Assembly: GCF_001540865.1 (NCBI RefSeq)
Contig: NC_033627.1
Span: 9,401,267 to 9,465,266 of the forward strand
From: Ananas comosus
Taxonomy: Eukaryota > Streptophyta > Magnoliopsida > Poales > Bromeliaceae
Direction of reading: 5' to 3'
Length of the DNA: 64,000 bases
A program made the position numbers and the translations under genes. The notes beneath the pieces were generated by a model. The model made no database searches. It was not told the origin of the DNA and was given only the letters and a program-made list of their open reading frames with translations. Each line of letters begins with the position of its first letter. The stretch's first letter is position 1. This document shows positions 11,602 through 23,752 of the stretch, piece after piece.

Positions 11602-12150
11602 AAACCGTGCGGCCATCTTCGCGATAGGCTCGACATAGTCGAAATGGTTGATTGAGCACCGGATATTTTACTACGTAAACCGTGCGGCCATCTTCGCGAT
11701 AGACTCGACATGGTCGAAAAGGTTGATCAAACACCGGATATTTTTACTACGTAAACCGTGCGGCCATCTTCGCGATAGGCTCGACATGGTCAAAAGGGTT
11801 GATCGAACGACCATCTTCGTGATATGCTCGACACAATTAAGCCCGTTTAATTTACTACGTAAACCGTGCGGCCATCTTCGCGATAGGCTCGACATGGTCA
11901 AAAGGGTTAATCGAGCGGCCATCTTCGTGATAGGCTCGACACGATTAAACCTCTCGTACTTGAACAAAATCCGATAAAAAAAATATATACAATAATAAAA
12001 ATGATAATAAAAAATGAATGAGTACTGTTTTGATTCGTCATCTTCGTGATAGGCATTTCTCGAACCATATGCCATCTTCATGATAGATACGGTTCGATTC
12101 GATCGTATCGCCATCTTCATGATAGGCATCGTCATTGTCATAATAGCCTC
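11602..12150. repeat. Minisatellite with a GCGGCCATCTTCGCGATAG core
   Basis: Units beginning AAACCGTGCGGCCATCTTCG start at 11602, 11677, 11753 and 11861, so spacing is about 75 bp with one 108-bp unit. Shorter variants (CCATCTTCGTGATAGGCTCGAC) are interspersed, and degenerate units (ATCTTCATGATAGGCATCG) continue to about 12140. No protein is supported. Confidence 0.85.
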
Positions 12151-12179
12151 GACATAATCAATTTCGCATACTTGGAAAA

Positions 12180-12290
12180 AAAAAGAAGAAGAAGGGGATG
12201 AATAAACAAAAAAAAAAGAAGAGAAGAAAAAAAAAAGAAAAAAAAGAAAGAAAAAGAGGGCACCCCTCCCTCTCTCTCTCTTGGTTTCGT

Positions 12291-12322
<32 letters not shown>

Positions 12323-12370
12323 TTGGGTTTCCATCTTTCTCTGGCAGTATAAAAAAACAAAAAAGAAAAA
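12180..12370. repeat. A/G-rich low-complexity block with a GA microsatellite
   Basis: Purine-rich sequence at about 12180-12260, a short CT run at 12271-12281 and a GA tract at 12291-12319. It mirrors the arrangement at 11111-11284. No gene. Confidence 0.8.
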
Positions 12371-12465
12371 AATCCATGGCATTTGGATTATTTGGATGGC
12401 ACTTGGATTAATTGAGGAAATTTAGATGGCATTTGGATTAATTGATTTGGATCCTCTCCCTCAAT

Positions 12466-12918
<453 letters not shown>

Positions 12919-13035
12919 AAGAAGAAAAATTGAGGAAATGGGTTTGGAACTTTTTAATTGAAAATTGTTCAATCCATCACTTACTTATGGGCTCAATGAA
13001 CAAATTCTATAAGCAGTCAAAAAAAAAAAAAAGCA

Positions 13036-13330
13036 CCAAGCCCACATGCAAATTCGGGTCCACAACCTGTAGAGCCTGAAATCCAGCCCACGTGCAGATT
13101 TGAATTCAAAATCAATAAAAATCCAGCCCACATACAGATTCGGGCCCAGAATATTAAAGCCCGAAATTCGTCTCAGCCCACATGCAGATTTGGATCCAAA
13201 ACAAATAAAATTCACATGAATAAATTACTCTATCTAGCCAACATGCAAATTCGGCCCAAAACATGTAAAGCCCGCAGCCTATCTCAACGAACATGCAGAT
13301 TTGGATCCAAAACCAATAAAAATCCATATG
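13036..13330. repeat. Degenerate minisatellite (CAGCCCACATGCAGATT core)
   Basis: The core CCCACATGCAGATTYGG recurs about seven times between 13043 and 13305, alternating with AAAACCAATAAAAATCC-like linkers. Spacing is irregular, about 40-60 bp. The function is unknown; it lies just left of the truncated LTR at 13404. Confidence 0.7.
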
Positions 13331-13403
13331 AATGAATTTCTTAACCCAAAATCCAAAGTCCACAAATAAGATCTAAAACCCAAAGTCCACAAATAAATCC
13401 CCG

Positions 13404-13736
13404 TCACCGAAAGCCCTACCGATTAAAATCTCTAGCAGATAGCAGTTAGATTTTATTTTTCACTTTTCCGATGTCGGAATGACATGAAACTTTAAATTTA
13501 GTCTCATAAAAATAATCCCGACATATTCTCAGATTTTCATAATTTTCTAACACTGTGAATTTTCTGCTAAAATATCAGCCACATTCTTTACAGAAAATTC
13601 TAAATTTTCTGTTTCCATTCCAATTTCAACACAAGTCATTCTGACTTACATTTTACTTCTTTAAGTCCAAAAAAAATAGTATCTTACACTATTTTTATTT
13701 ACACTTACTTTTATATTAAGAATCCGGTACATTACA
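13404..13736 (-). repeat. Truncated 3' LTR of the outer element
   Basis: On the - strand it starts TGTAATGTACCGG at 13736, directly after the polypurine tract. Homology with the partner LTR stops at about 13404, so most of this LTR has been lost or replaced by the minisatellite region to the left. Confidence 0.8.
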
Positions 13737-13749
13737 TTCCACCCCACCT
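13737..13749 (-). other. Polypurine tract of the outer element
   Basis: On the - strand the bases read AGGTGGGGTGGAA directly before the LTR start TGTAATG. This is the usual primer position for plus-strand DNA synthesis in LTR retrotransposons. Confidence 0.75.
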
Positions 13750-15448
13750 AAAAAAATTTTCGTCCTCGAAACTTCAATCACCCTCAACTCGACCTATCGA
13801 GCCATTGAGGATATTAACACACCTTCCCCATAGGGAACACACTCTGATTCGATCACCGGCATTGCTTAGAAGCAATATCACTGGTGCATCGCCCAGTCGC
13901 GAGTGCTTCAGTCACAATCGGATCTTTGCTCTACTACGAGATGGCACACTTCGGCACATCTCCAATTTCAACCCTCAAGCGAGCATTATCCTCAATTTTC
14001 GCGTTGCTATCCACTATCCAAGTGTCTCCTAGAGACCACTTTACTTTCCCTTCCAATTGCCACGGTCAATACCAAACCGCTCTCGCAACGAGCTCACACG
14101 AACACTCCGTTTGTGAATCCAAGCAAAACTCCTCAACAGAGTTATCGGCCAAACCGCTTATCTCGGTTTCCACAAGGGGTCCACAGACCGCTAATTCCAC
14201 GAAGGCCTACCGCCTAACCTGTCCCGATACACGCATAACGTCTCTCGCTCGCAAGCGTAGACCCAGTCATCATTGGGCGAAATTCTCACTTAGGAATTCG
14301 CACACACTCCAACCAGGAGCAACCATGACCCCAAACCACATCATATCCTCGGGTTGGGTCACTACACACTCGGTGTATCATCGATCATACGATTCACACG
14401 TGGCATTCCACGCTCCCAGGTCTAAGCTCGGACTACCGCCCTGACCAAAATCTCTGCCCTACCCGTAGGTACCGGGCCGCTATTCTATACAGCTGACTGC
14501 GCCTATCTATACGGCCCCAGGCTCTGCAGTCCACAAATGGTCCAGGCACGGGTCGTCCCCAAGCAATACCCGCCGTCGTCGTCTCACACGATATGCTCTA
14601 CCGAGCCACATGTACCACTACTGGCTCCTAAGCACCTAGTGCGAGCCACTAGCCCTACGAGTGATCCAAGGCACGCTTCACACTTAGCAATGCTAAAGTG
14701 CTACTACCAACTCACTCTCTCGGCTGAATCAAATCCGCACTCCACGAGTAACTACACTCGAGCGTCGTATGCCTCTATAGCGTTCCACATTAAGTCCCGC
14801 ATTAGGCAACCTTGCCTACGCACACTAACCACACATGCACGACTCACCCACCTCACAACGAGGTACTACTAGGCCCACGTGCCCGTACTCGGCAACTAAC
14901 CGGTTACTCTCTCAACAGTGATTCTGCTTTCACTGTTCGATCTATCGGAACAATATCCGAAATACTTGGACTACTCGGGTGTCCACAAGCATCATGGCTC
15001 AACTCTCACAATTTACTAACCACATTGCTCTGAGAGTCAGTCCGCCACTTCTATCTCTACCGCGAGTCTGATTCTCGCCTACAGACCATCATCAGTAATT
15101 CGCTAGTGCCATCTGGCCCTCTACCTACTCTAGTAGGCACTACACTCTCACAGCATAAGTATGCTCGGGCATCTACACTTACCCGTCCACTTGGTCCCTA
15201 CTATACTAATGTACAAATAGTAGTAACTGACCATATGATATATGCATGCAATGCACCAACCTTACATTCTGTAGAAGCATTGCTTGCTTCAACTAAATCA
15301 TACCTGCCATGGCATCGTCGGCAGCAGCAGTTTCCACAACTCGGGTCGTGCATCCATGGCCACTTGGCACCCGTCGCGAACCCTTCGGTTGCATCGTCCT
15401 CAATGCCCGCTCTCCCGACCATGCTGCAGGTGGCACACCTGCAGGTTG
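13750..15448 (-). other. Non-coding internal region of the outer element
   Basis: About 1.7 kb between the 3' LTR and the gag relic. No reverse transcriptase, RNase H or integrase motif was found in either strand. Open frames are short and lack domain features. The join 15448/18083 becomes continuous once the solo LTR and one copy of its GGTTG duplication are removed. Confidence 0.6.
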
Positions 15449-18082
15449 TGTAAGGAAGTGAATTCTCGAAATACGAGAGTTGGACTTTGTTTAAAAATCG
15501 ACCAAGGGTCGCGTTGGTGCACCTCGGAAAGGCCGAAGATGCCAAAAAGGCAAAAAGTGCATTGGAGGGGTCACGAGAGCAAGCTGGAGCAAATCTGCCA
15601 AACTGCAGGATTTGTGCTCTCGGGGACCGGTCCCTGGTGGGAGAGACCGGTCCCCGTACGCATGCAGGGCAGAGCAGAGGGCTCTAAGCAAAATGGGTGC
15701 TCTCGGGGACCGGTCTCTCGGTAGGGGACCGGACCCTCGAGGACCGGTCTCTCGACAGGGGACCGGTCCCCGTGCGCATAGAGAGGCTGACTGCGGGCTT
15801 CGCATGAAATGCTGCTCTCGGGGACCGGTCCTCCCGTAAAGGGACCAGTCCCCGCACACGAAATCTGCCCAGTCTGGGCAGTGCACAGGAAGCAAAGTGG
15901 AGGGGGCTAAGGGCTATTGTTGCATGAGAGGGGTTAAGTGGGTATTTCCCCTCTCTCTCTCTCTCTCATTCCCTCCAACACAATCACACCCACACACCTC
16001 TCTTTCTCTCTCTAGGAAGAAAAGAATGAGAAGAAGAAGGAAAGAAAGAGAAGAAGAAAGAGAAGAAGAAGGAGAAGAAGAAGAAGAAGGAGAAGAAGAT
16101 CAAGAGGAGAGCTACCGTCTTCCTCATCTCTTCTTCCTCTTTTTGGTCTAGCTAATAGAGATAAGCTTTAACCCTCTCTCATGGCAAGTAGCTTAGGGTT
16201 TGCTTTGATCTCTTAGAACCTAGCTAGATGGACTCTAGTGGATCTCTAGAAGTGGATGAACTCATTGATTGCATGATTAAATGTTAGTAGNCCCCGTCTC
16301 ATGGTAGAAGTGTTAGGGTTTGCTTTGATCTCTTAGAACTTAGCTAGATGGACTCTAATAGATCTCTAGAAGTGGATGAACTCATTGATTGCATGATTAA
16401 ATGTTTGTAGATGGCATTTTGCAATATTGGGCTTCTAGGGCGTCCAAAAGAGGGCTTTTGTACATGGAGGGTTTTGATCTCAATTGACCCTTCTCTAACC
16501 TAATTGTTAAATCCCCAAACGCGTTCGTGCACTCGGTTGGAGTATTCGGCGAGGCTACGAAGAGATATTGGCAAAAAACCTATTTTCGACTTCGTTTTCG
16601 CCTGGATCGCCGAGGAAGCTTCCTAAAATTTTAGGAACGGAACCGTAACTTCAAGACATCACCAAAGGTGGGGGGTGTCCATCCCGAAGCAACCGAGCTT
16701 CTTTTATGTCTAAGTCCTTTATATTGATCATATATGAGTATTATGCATATAGGATAGTAGATAGTTGCAATGCTAATTCCTTGCATGCTTTCTTAGTAGT
16801 GTAGCATTACGGGCTTGACACTTGGACTAGAGATGCATGAGGATTGGGTCTTGTGATATGGAATCCTATAGTGGCATAATGACATGTATAGCCTAGATGA
16901 GTGGCATTGAACTAGTGTAGTAGAAACACTAAACATGAACGAGTGGCACGTCAACTAATTAGAAAACTTACTACAAACGATCGAACGAGTGGCAACGAGT
17001 CTAGTGTAATAAACATGACATGAACTTAGGGATGGTAGAAGTCCAAGCATTTGATTATGTATCGTGATTGTGCAGCAGAGGCACTATGACCCTAGTAGAT
17101 AGGGTATCCTCTTGTGAGGATTGGATCATACTCACTAGTCTGTTTTCGCTTGTCGGTGGTCGCTCCACCGAAACAGTAGTCTCCGGAGTACTTCACACAG
17201 GGGCAGACGTAGTTGTCCCGCAGACGGTTTCGGTGTGCGAGTGTAGCTTCTCCTCATCTATGAGATTGAGAGTGAGTCGAGGGCCTAACCTACGGGTTAG
17301 CCAAGTAAATTGGGTAATGAACATAAATGGCATAGTAGAATTGCATTCTTATCTTGAGTAGACATAGTGTATGTTGTAGATTGTATTGCTATGTTACATA
17401 TACATACTCTTGACACCATACTAGCATGATAGTATACTGTTGTATGATGATTATTTCATACATGGCATCGCTTGAAGGCATGGTAGAATAGTCGCAGTTT
17501 ACATCTCTTCCTATCTATCTATCTATGTATCTATCTGTGCCTGCTTAGACCTAGTGGGAAGATCGGCGGAGTCGGCGGCCGAACCCACCGGGAACTATAT
17601 TTATATAGTTCTCACCCCACTTTGTTGCAGGGCCGAGTACCGGTGAGCCGGGCGAGGACCGCGGCAAAGGCATAGTGCCCTAGGTAGCTAGTAGCCTTTC
17701 TATATGCATATAGAGTACCATCATGTAGTAGATGATGTATATTTTGATAGTTGTTGGAGAGCTACCCATGTATTTTGAAGATAAACTTGTATTACATTTT
17801 GGGAGATGGAAATGTAATTAAATAAATTAATATTGAATGGTTGTAATAGCTAGAATATCTCTCTTTATACACTTGTACATATACTTGTGGTTCTTGCTCT
17901 TAGTTGTATAGCACTTGTATGCTTCTAGTTGATTATGTATGTATTGAATTTCTTTACCTGGGCAAATTCTAGTACATGATCTGGTGGTTTTGCCTTGGGC
18001 GAATAGGGGAGGTGCTGTCCGTTCGGCGTCTGTTCGACGTGCGCGAACCGGACCAAATCGGTATCGGTCTTGGGGCGTGACA
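15449..18082 (+). mobile_element. Solo LTR (Ty3-type, ACCGGT-rich family)
   Basis: A 2.63-kb LTR starting TGTAAGG and ending GGGGCGTGACA. The 5-bp TSD GGTTG is perfect (15444-15448 and 18083-18087). No internal region remains, so it arose by LTR-LTR recombination. The first 400 bases carry about ten GGGACCGGTCCC-type palindromes. A GAACTATAT...TAGTTCTCACCCC motif near 17590 is shared with the other LTRs of this window. The opposite-strand copy at 27654-30322 is a close relative. Confidence 0.9.
16178..16410 (+). repeat. Tandem duplication with an ambiguous base at the junction
   Basis: About 113 bp at 16178-16290 are repeated at 16298-16410 with few changes. The junction carries an n at 16291. 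It is either a true duplication inside the LTR or an assembly join between two overlapping reads. Confidence 0.85.
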
Positions 18083-18430
18083 GGTTGTCCTGGAAAGGAA
18101 AAAAGCCATCGCCAGTGTCAGGGCCCGGCTACCACCTTGCGGACACTCGTCTCGCACATGCCCGGTCGCCCACACCTGTAGCACTTGCCCTCTCGCAGCT
18201 CACACTGTTGTGGGTAACGAGGACCCCCACAAACAACACATCTCGCCGAGGACCGTGTGTGGTAGGCCCCCGGGGCTCGGGATCACGAGCGCGAACGCAT
18301 CGAAGTTTACTGAGAACTTGACTGACCAGCGGATCCACTCGTTGGCCGTCCCTTTCCTTTTTTCTTGCAATAAGACTCGCGCTCTATCCGCACAACTGCA
18401 CTGCCTTGTTCTATCCATAAGGCCCACTCT
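18083..18430 (-). pseudogene. Gag fragment with zinc knuckle (outer element)
   Basis: On the - strand the region encodes a run typical of Ty3 gag before the knuckle (EEWALWIEQGSAVVRIERES), a basic KKKGKG segment, and then CYRCGRPG followed, after a one-base frame change, by HVRDECP. Together these give a CX2CX4HX4C knuckle. Gag packages the element RNA. The frame is broken and the protein is incomplete at both ends. Confidence 0.65.
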
Positions 18431-18630
18431 TCAAATCTCCTCCAATCTCCACCAATCCACACTTGGGAAGAGCTTCTAGAGAAGGAGGAGAAAAATGGAG
18501 TTGAAGGGGTATTCTCTGCTGTGAACAAGAAAGGAGGAGGTGTGGGGTTTATATAAGCCGCCACAACTGCATTTAAGCCCTCCAATATTTCTTATTTGCA
18601 GCAAATCAAACTCTGCTGTTCGCAGCATAG
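18431..18630 (-). repeat. LTR fragment with promoter, left part
   Basis: This forms the downstream half of an LTR fragment whose upstream half is 24266-24650; the chromovirus at 18631-24265 separates them. On the - strand it includes the TATA box at 18555-18548 and the leader that follows. An open frame runs from this leader into the gag relic, giving a chimeric ORF of no likely function. Confidence 0.55.
18548..18555 (-). promoter_or_regulatory. TATA box of an LTR fragment
   Basis: The - strand reads CTTATATAAACCCCACACC. The same TATA-plus-CCCCACA arrangement occurs in the solo LTR at 41171 (CTATATAACCCCCCACAG), so it is probably the core promoter of this LTR group. Confidence 0.5.
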
Positions 18631-19143
18631 TGTCACGGACTTAACGAATTTGCTCGCAAAAGCCCTTGCGGCGCTCGCCTTCCTCCGCGAAGTGAGCAAG
18701 CCTGCCTCTCTACTTGCTAAGTTAGGACCTCGCTCGCCCTAGACTAAGTACAAGAGAGAGATAAGAAGAAAGCTCTTCTATTACTTTAAGCTTGAGAATA
18801 CAAATAAGGAGTCTGAAATGAGAGGGGGTGGAGGCCACATTATTTATAGGCCACTCGCCGCCCATAGTGCAAAGGTGCCAAGTGGCACAATACTACTAGC
18901 CAAAAGGGGAGGCCACGCGGTCTCCCAAGAGTCCTAATAAATAAGCATAGAACTCGAAGAGTCATACATTTATTATCCTAGAAACTCTAAGGGACTCTTG
19001 ACCCTCCGGTATCCGCGCCATCAGCCTCGAGATCCGTGTAGAAGCTTCTAGAAGATTCCAAGCCAAAACCTCCGTCAGATGTCCGCTTTGGAGTTTGGGT
19101 GATTGCAAAGCGAAATCGTGGAGAAAATCTTTATGTCGTGACA
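18631..19143 (-). repeat. 3' LTR of the chromovirus
   Basis: 513 bp, ending in TG...CA on the + strand. A TATAAATA sequence on the - strand (18848-18841) is a likely core promoter element, also present in the partner LTR at 23970-23963. Confidence 0.95.
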
Positions 19144-19156
19144 GCCTCCCCCACCT
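19144..19156 (-). other. Polypurine tract of the chromovirus
   Basis: The - strand reads AGGTGGGGGAGGC and abuts the 3' LTR. It overlaps the end of the pol stop codon region (19155-19157). Confidence 0.85.
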
Positions 19157-22100
19157 ATTGCGCAGACGCCCTCGTCGCGCGCTGGTGTTGGAAGTCATCG
19201 ATCAGCTTTTGATACTTCCAGAGAGTGTCAGCCTTCTCCCAGCTTGCCTCGCCATGCGGGAGATTCTTCCACTTGACAAGGTACTCGACGCTCCTCGGGA
19301 CTCCGCGACGCCGAATGGTGCGAGTGTCCAGCAAGGCTTCGACCTCCTTGTCGATTGCAGTGGTCATAGTGGCGGGAGCGCGCTGCGACACGCCCCGGCT
19401 CGGGTCCTCAGCGTCTTCATGGTAGGGCCGCAGGCAACTAGCATGAAAGACAGGATGAATCTTCAGGTTGGCGGGGAGTTGCAGTTTGTAGGCTGCCTTG
19501 CCCGCTCGCTTGATGACAGTGAAAGGCCCCTCGTACTTTCGCAAAAGCCAACGGTGCACTTTGCGAAAAGCCTTGAACTGTTGTGGTTGCAGCTTGATCA
19601 GCACCCGATCTCCCTCGGCAAACTCCAAGGGTCGCCGCTTTGCATCGGCCCACTTTTTCATTCGGCGGGCCGCCTTCTCGAGATAGGCTCTCGCAATGTC
19701 CCCCTTCTCCTGCAAATGAGAAGTGAATTGGAGAGCCATTGGGCTGCGGCCCTGCTCGCCCGCAGCAGCAGAATGCGGAGTGAGTGGTTGCCTCCCCGTT
19801 GCCAGCTCGAACGGGCTGAGGTTGGTTGACTCGCTCCGCCGCAAGTTGTAGGAGAACTGGGTCACGTCCAGATGATGCACCCAATCCTTCTGGTTGGCAC
19901 TGACATAGTGCCGCAGGTACTTCTCCAGTAAGGCATTCACCCGCTCCGTCTGGCCGTCCGTCTGTGGGTGAAAACTGGTGGAAAAGAGCAACTCCGACCC
20001 CAAGATCCGGAACACCTCTGTCCAGAACTTGCCCGTAAACCTAGGGTCTCGGTCACTCACAATGCTTTCGGGGATGCCCCAAAGCTTCACCACATTGCTG
20101 ACGAAGAGCCGCGCCGCTTCTTCCGCCGTGCAATCCGCTGGTGCCGCGATGAAAGTCCCGTACTTGGAGAATCGGTCCACCACCACGAGAATGGACCCCA
20201 ACGTCCCCACCTTGGGCAAGGCGGAGATGAAGTCCATGGAAATGCTCTCCCACGGACGCGTCGGTGTAGGCAGGGGCTCGAGGAGGCCCCCAGGACTTTG
20301 GCGCTCCACCTTGTCTTGCTGGCACACAAGGCAAGTCCGCACGTACGCCTCCACGTCGTCGTGCATGCGAGGCCAATAGTAGGCGGCCTCGAGTAGCGCC
20401 ATCGTCCGCTTCTGTCCTGGATGTCCGGCCCAATTGGAGTCATGACACTCCTTCATGAGCTCGCGACGAAGATTGCCCCATCTGGGCACATAGACGCGAC
20501 GCCCCTTGGTGAGGAGCAGCCCATCGCTAAGCCAGAACCGCTGCGCCTTGCCCTCCTTGACGAGTCGCACGAGTCCTTGGGCCACAGGGTCTTCGCAAGT
20601 CCCTTCGCGGATTCGCTCCCTGATCGCGCCTTGGATCTGGCACACCGCTGCCAGTTCCGCCTTGCGGCTGAGTGCGTCAGCCACTTGGTTCTCCTTCCCG
20701 GGTTTGTACAAGAGCTCCATGTCGAACTCCGCCAGGAAGTCCTGCCACCTCGCCTGCTTGGGTGACAGCTTCTTCTGAGTAAGGAAGTAGCTCGTCGCGA
20801 CATTGTCCGTCCGCACAACGAACTTGCTTCCAAGGAGATAGTGCCGCCAGGTCCTGAGGCAGTGCACCACAGCGGTCATCTCCTTCTCCTGCACCGTGTA
20901 CCGCCGCTCGGTGTCGTTGAGCTTGCGGCTCTCATAGGCGATGGGGTGTCCGTCCTGCACGAGAACACCACCAATGGCAAAGTCCGAGGCGTCAGTATGT
21001 ACCTCGAATGGACGGCTGCAGTCGGGAAGCCGCAACACCGGATCCTCCGTCACCGCCCGCTTTAAGTCCTCGAATGCCTCCGCGCATCGAGGGGTCCAGT
21101 CCCATGACTGGGTCTTCTTCAGCAGATCCGTCAAAGGGGCCGCTCGAGCAGAGTAGCCCGCGATGAAGCGGCGATAGTAGTTGACGAGTCCGAGAAAGGA
21201 TCGCAGCTCGGACACCGTCGTGGGCGCTTCCCACTCGCAGATCGCCCGCACTTTCTGCTGGTCCATATGGAGTTGTCCTCGGCCGATCCAGTGGCCAAGG
21301 AAGTGCACCTCCTCCTTCGCAAAGGAGCACTTCTCCCTTTTGACATAGAGTTGGTTCTCCCGCAGCACTTGGAAGATCGTCCGCAGATGCTCGACGTGCT
21401 CCTCCAGAGTGTTGCTGTACACGACGATGTCGTCGAGGTACACTACCACGAAGCGATCGAGGTAGGGGTGGAATAGCTTGTTCATCAGGGTGCAGAAGGT
21501 CGCCGGCGCATTCGTCAGGCCGAATGGCATGACGAGGAACTCGTAGGCTCCATACCTCGTCACACATGCCGTTTTCTCCTCATCGCCCTCCGCGATCCTG
21601 ACTTGGTAGTACCCCGAGCGAAGGTCCAATTTGGTGAAGAACTTCGCTCCGCCAAGCTGGTCAAACAAGTCAGCAACAAGGGGAATAGGGTACTTGTTCT
21701 TTACCGTCACCTTGTTGAGCGCTCTGTAGTCAATACAGAGCCGCAGGCTTCCGTCGCTCTTCCTTTGGAACAGGATTGGTGCTCCGTAGGGTGCCTTCGA
21801 CGGCCTAATGAAGCCCGCATCGAGGAGGTCCTTCAGTTGACGCTGCAACTCCTCGAGCTCTGGCGGGGCCATGCGGTATGGTGCCTTTGCTGGTGGCTTT
21901 GCTCCTGGCTCGAGCTCGATCTCATAGTCCACCTCCCGCCTTGGTGGAAGTCTCTTGGGCAATTCCTGGGGCATGACGTCCTTGAACTCCCCCAGGACTG
22001 CATCGATCACCGCTGGATGGTCCTCCTCCTCGAGGTCCCCGTCACTCACCTCGCGGATGGCCGCAAGATAAGTGGTCTCTCCGCGCTTTACCCCTTTCCG

Positions 22101-23721
22101 CAGTTGCAGAGCGGAGAGGGTGTGGGTTGCCGCTGGCTCGCTGCGGCTAGCCAAGACCATGCACGGGGCTGCCTTCTCCATGATGCTCAAGGCCCCGAGA
22201 TGCGGCATCGGGACCGCTTTCGATGAAGCTAGAAAGTCGATGCCGAGAATGACTTTGAAGTCGTCGATGGTCGCGGCGGTGAAGTTCGCTGTACCCGACC
22301 AGGGTCCTACAGCGATCGTCACCCCTTTGGCTACTCCCATGACAGGCTGTGCCACCGAGTTGACAGCCTTGATCTTGCTCGTGTCCTTCTCGAGTGTGAG
22401 GCCCAGCCGTTTGGCCTCAGACTCGACGATGAAGTTGTGGGTTGCTCCCGTGTCCACGAGCGCTCGAGTGGCCCTCCCGTTGAGGGTGACGTCCACGAAC
22501 AGCAGCTCCTTCTTGAGCGATGTGCTGCTCGCCTGCCCCTGGATCGCGCTGACGAGTCGTAGCGCGCCCATCTTTGTCTCCGCTTGTTCCTCGCTCTCCT
22601 CAGCTTGGATGGCGTTGACGGTCTTCTTCTTTGGGCAATCTCTCGCCCAGTGATCACCCCCGCAGACATAGCAAGAGATCTTCTTCTTCTGCGGAGGGCC
22701 TCTTCGCTCTTGGCCCTTGTGATCACGCTGCTCGCGGCGGTCTCCCCCACCCTTGGCCTTGCCCGCCTTAGGTGGTTTGCCACGAGCGAAGTCTGGCTTA
22801 TCGTACTCCAGCAGCTTCTCCGCCTGAGCGATAGCGGAGCTCACGTCCTTGACATCTCTCGCCACGAGCTCCTTGTTAGCCCACGGTTGGAGACCGTCGA
22901 GGAAGACGAACAGTCGATCCTCCTCGGCCATGCTGGTGATGGCAAGCATCAGCTTGGAGTACTCCTTGACATACTCCTTGAGGGATCCTGTGTGCTTGAG
23001 ACGTCGAAGTTGCCTCCGCGCCAAGTATTCAACGTGCTCGGGATAGAACTGTGCCTTGAGTTCGCGCACGAAGTCCTCCCAAGTATCCAGTTTGCATTGG
23101 CCCTTCTCGGCCTCAGCAGAACGCACGCCACCACAGCATCGCGTCGTCGGTGAGGTACATGGAAGCGGTCTGGACCTTGTCCTCCTCGTCCTCGATTCGC
23201 AACGCCTTGAGATAGCGCTCCATGTGCCAAAGTAAGTTGTCTATCTCCTTCTCGTCGCGCGTTCCCTTGAAGCATTGGGGTTCAGGGACGAGGACCTTTG
23301 GGGTGTACTCCTTCTGCGTTTCACCGCCTCGAGCCATCGCCTTTTCAAGGATAGTCACTCTCGTCTTGAGGTCCTCGATCTCGTCGACTCGAGTGACTAA
23401 CTCCTCGATCAAATTCTTCCGCTCGTCGTCACGACGGGTGATGTTGTCTTGGAGCTTCTCAAGCTCGCCTAGAAAGGTCGCCATGGCAGTGGCGACACTC
23501 TCCTCCATACTGCGAACATCTTCATTGAAGGCGTTAAAGGTATCGGCCATCTCGGTGTACCTTTCTCCCACCTTCGATAGAATGTCCTCCAACAGTGCAA
23601 TGCGGTCCTCGACCGACGCGGAATCCTTCGTGATTCGCGTGTCCTTGCCCTTGCTCTGCTTGGAGGGCCTCTTTGGGGGATCACCCCCAGCGTCGACAAC
23701 TCCGGCATCGGATGACGACAT
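19155..23721 (-). CDS. Gag-pol polyprotein of the chromovirus, one frameshift
   Basis: The ATG at 23721 starts gag ([10 protein letters not shown]). It includes a coiled-coil-like acidic segment and the gag core up to AMLWWR near 23125. There a one-base shift moves the frame, which then stays open to TAG at 19155 (1323 residues). In that second ORF: gag core end (1-110), zinc knuckle [13 protein letters not shown] (152-164, CX2CX3HX4C), aspartic protease with VDTGA (224-228), reverse transcriptase with YLDD (563-566), RNase H (about 705-820), and integrase. Integrase shows His895, His902, Cys932 and Cys935 as the HHCC finger and Asp965, Asp1025 and Glu1061 as the catalytic triad. A chromodomain lies at about 1256-1311 ([17 protein letters not shown]). 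The chromodomain directs integration to heterochromatin. Apart from the gag shift, every domain looks intact. Confidence 0.93.
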
Positions 23722-23738
23722 GGCTCCTTCTCGAACCG

Positions 23739-23750
23739 GCTCTGATACCA
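23739..23750 (-). other. Primer-binding site (tRNA-iMet) of the chromovirus
   Basis: The - strand reads TGGTATCAGAGC, complementary to the 3' end of initiator tRNA-Met, two bases from the 5' LTR end (23753). Confidence 0.95.
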
Positions 23751-23752
23751 AC

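Noticed and set aside
15897..16151. A frame with a Glu/Arg-rich tail inside the solo LTR
   Set aside because: Purine-rich LTR leader sequence; there is no coding region in a solo LTR.
19095..19829. Several long + strand frames across 19095-23842
   Set aside because: They lie opposite the chromovirus gag-pol, whose - strand frame has all expected domains.
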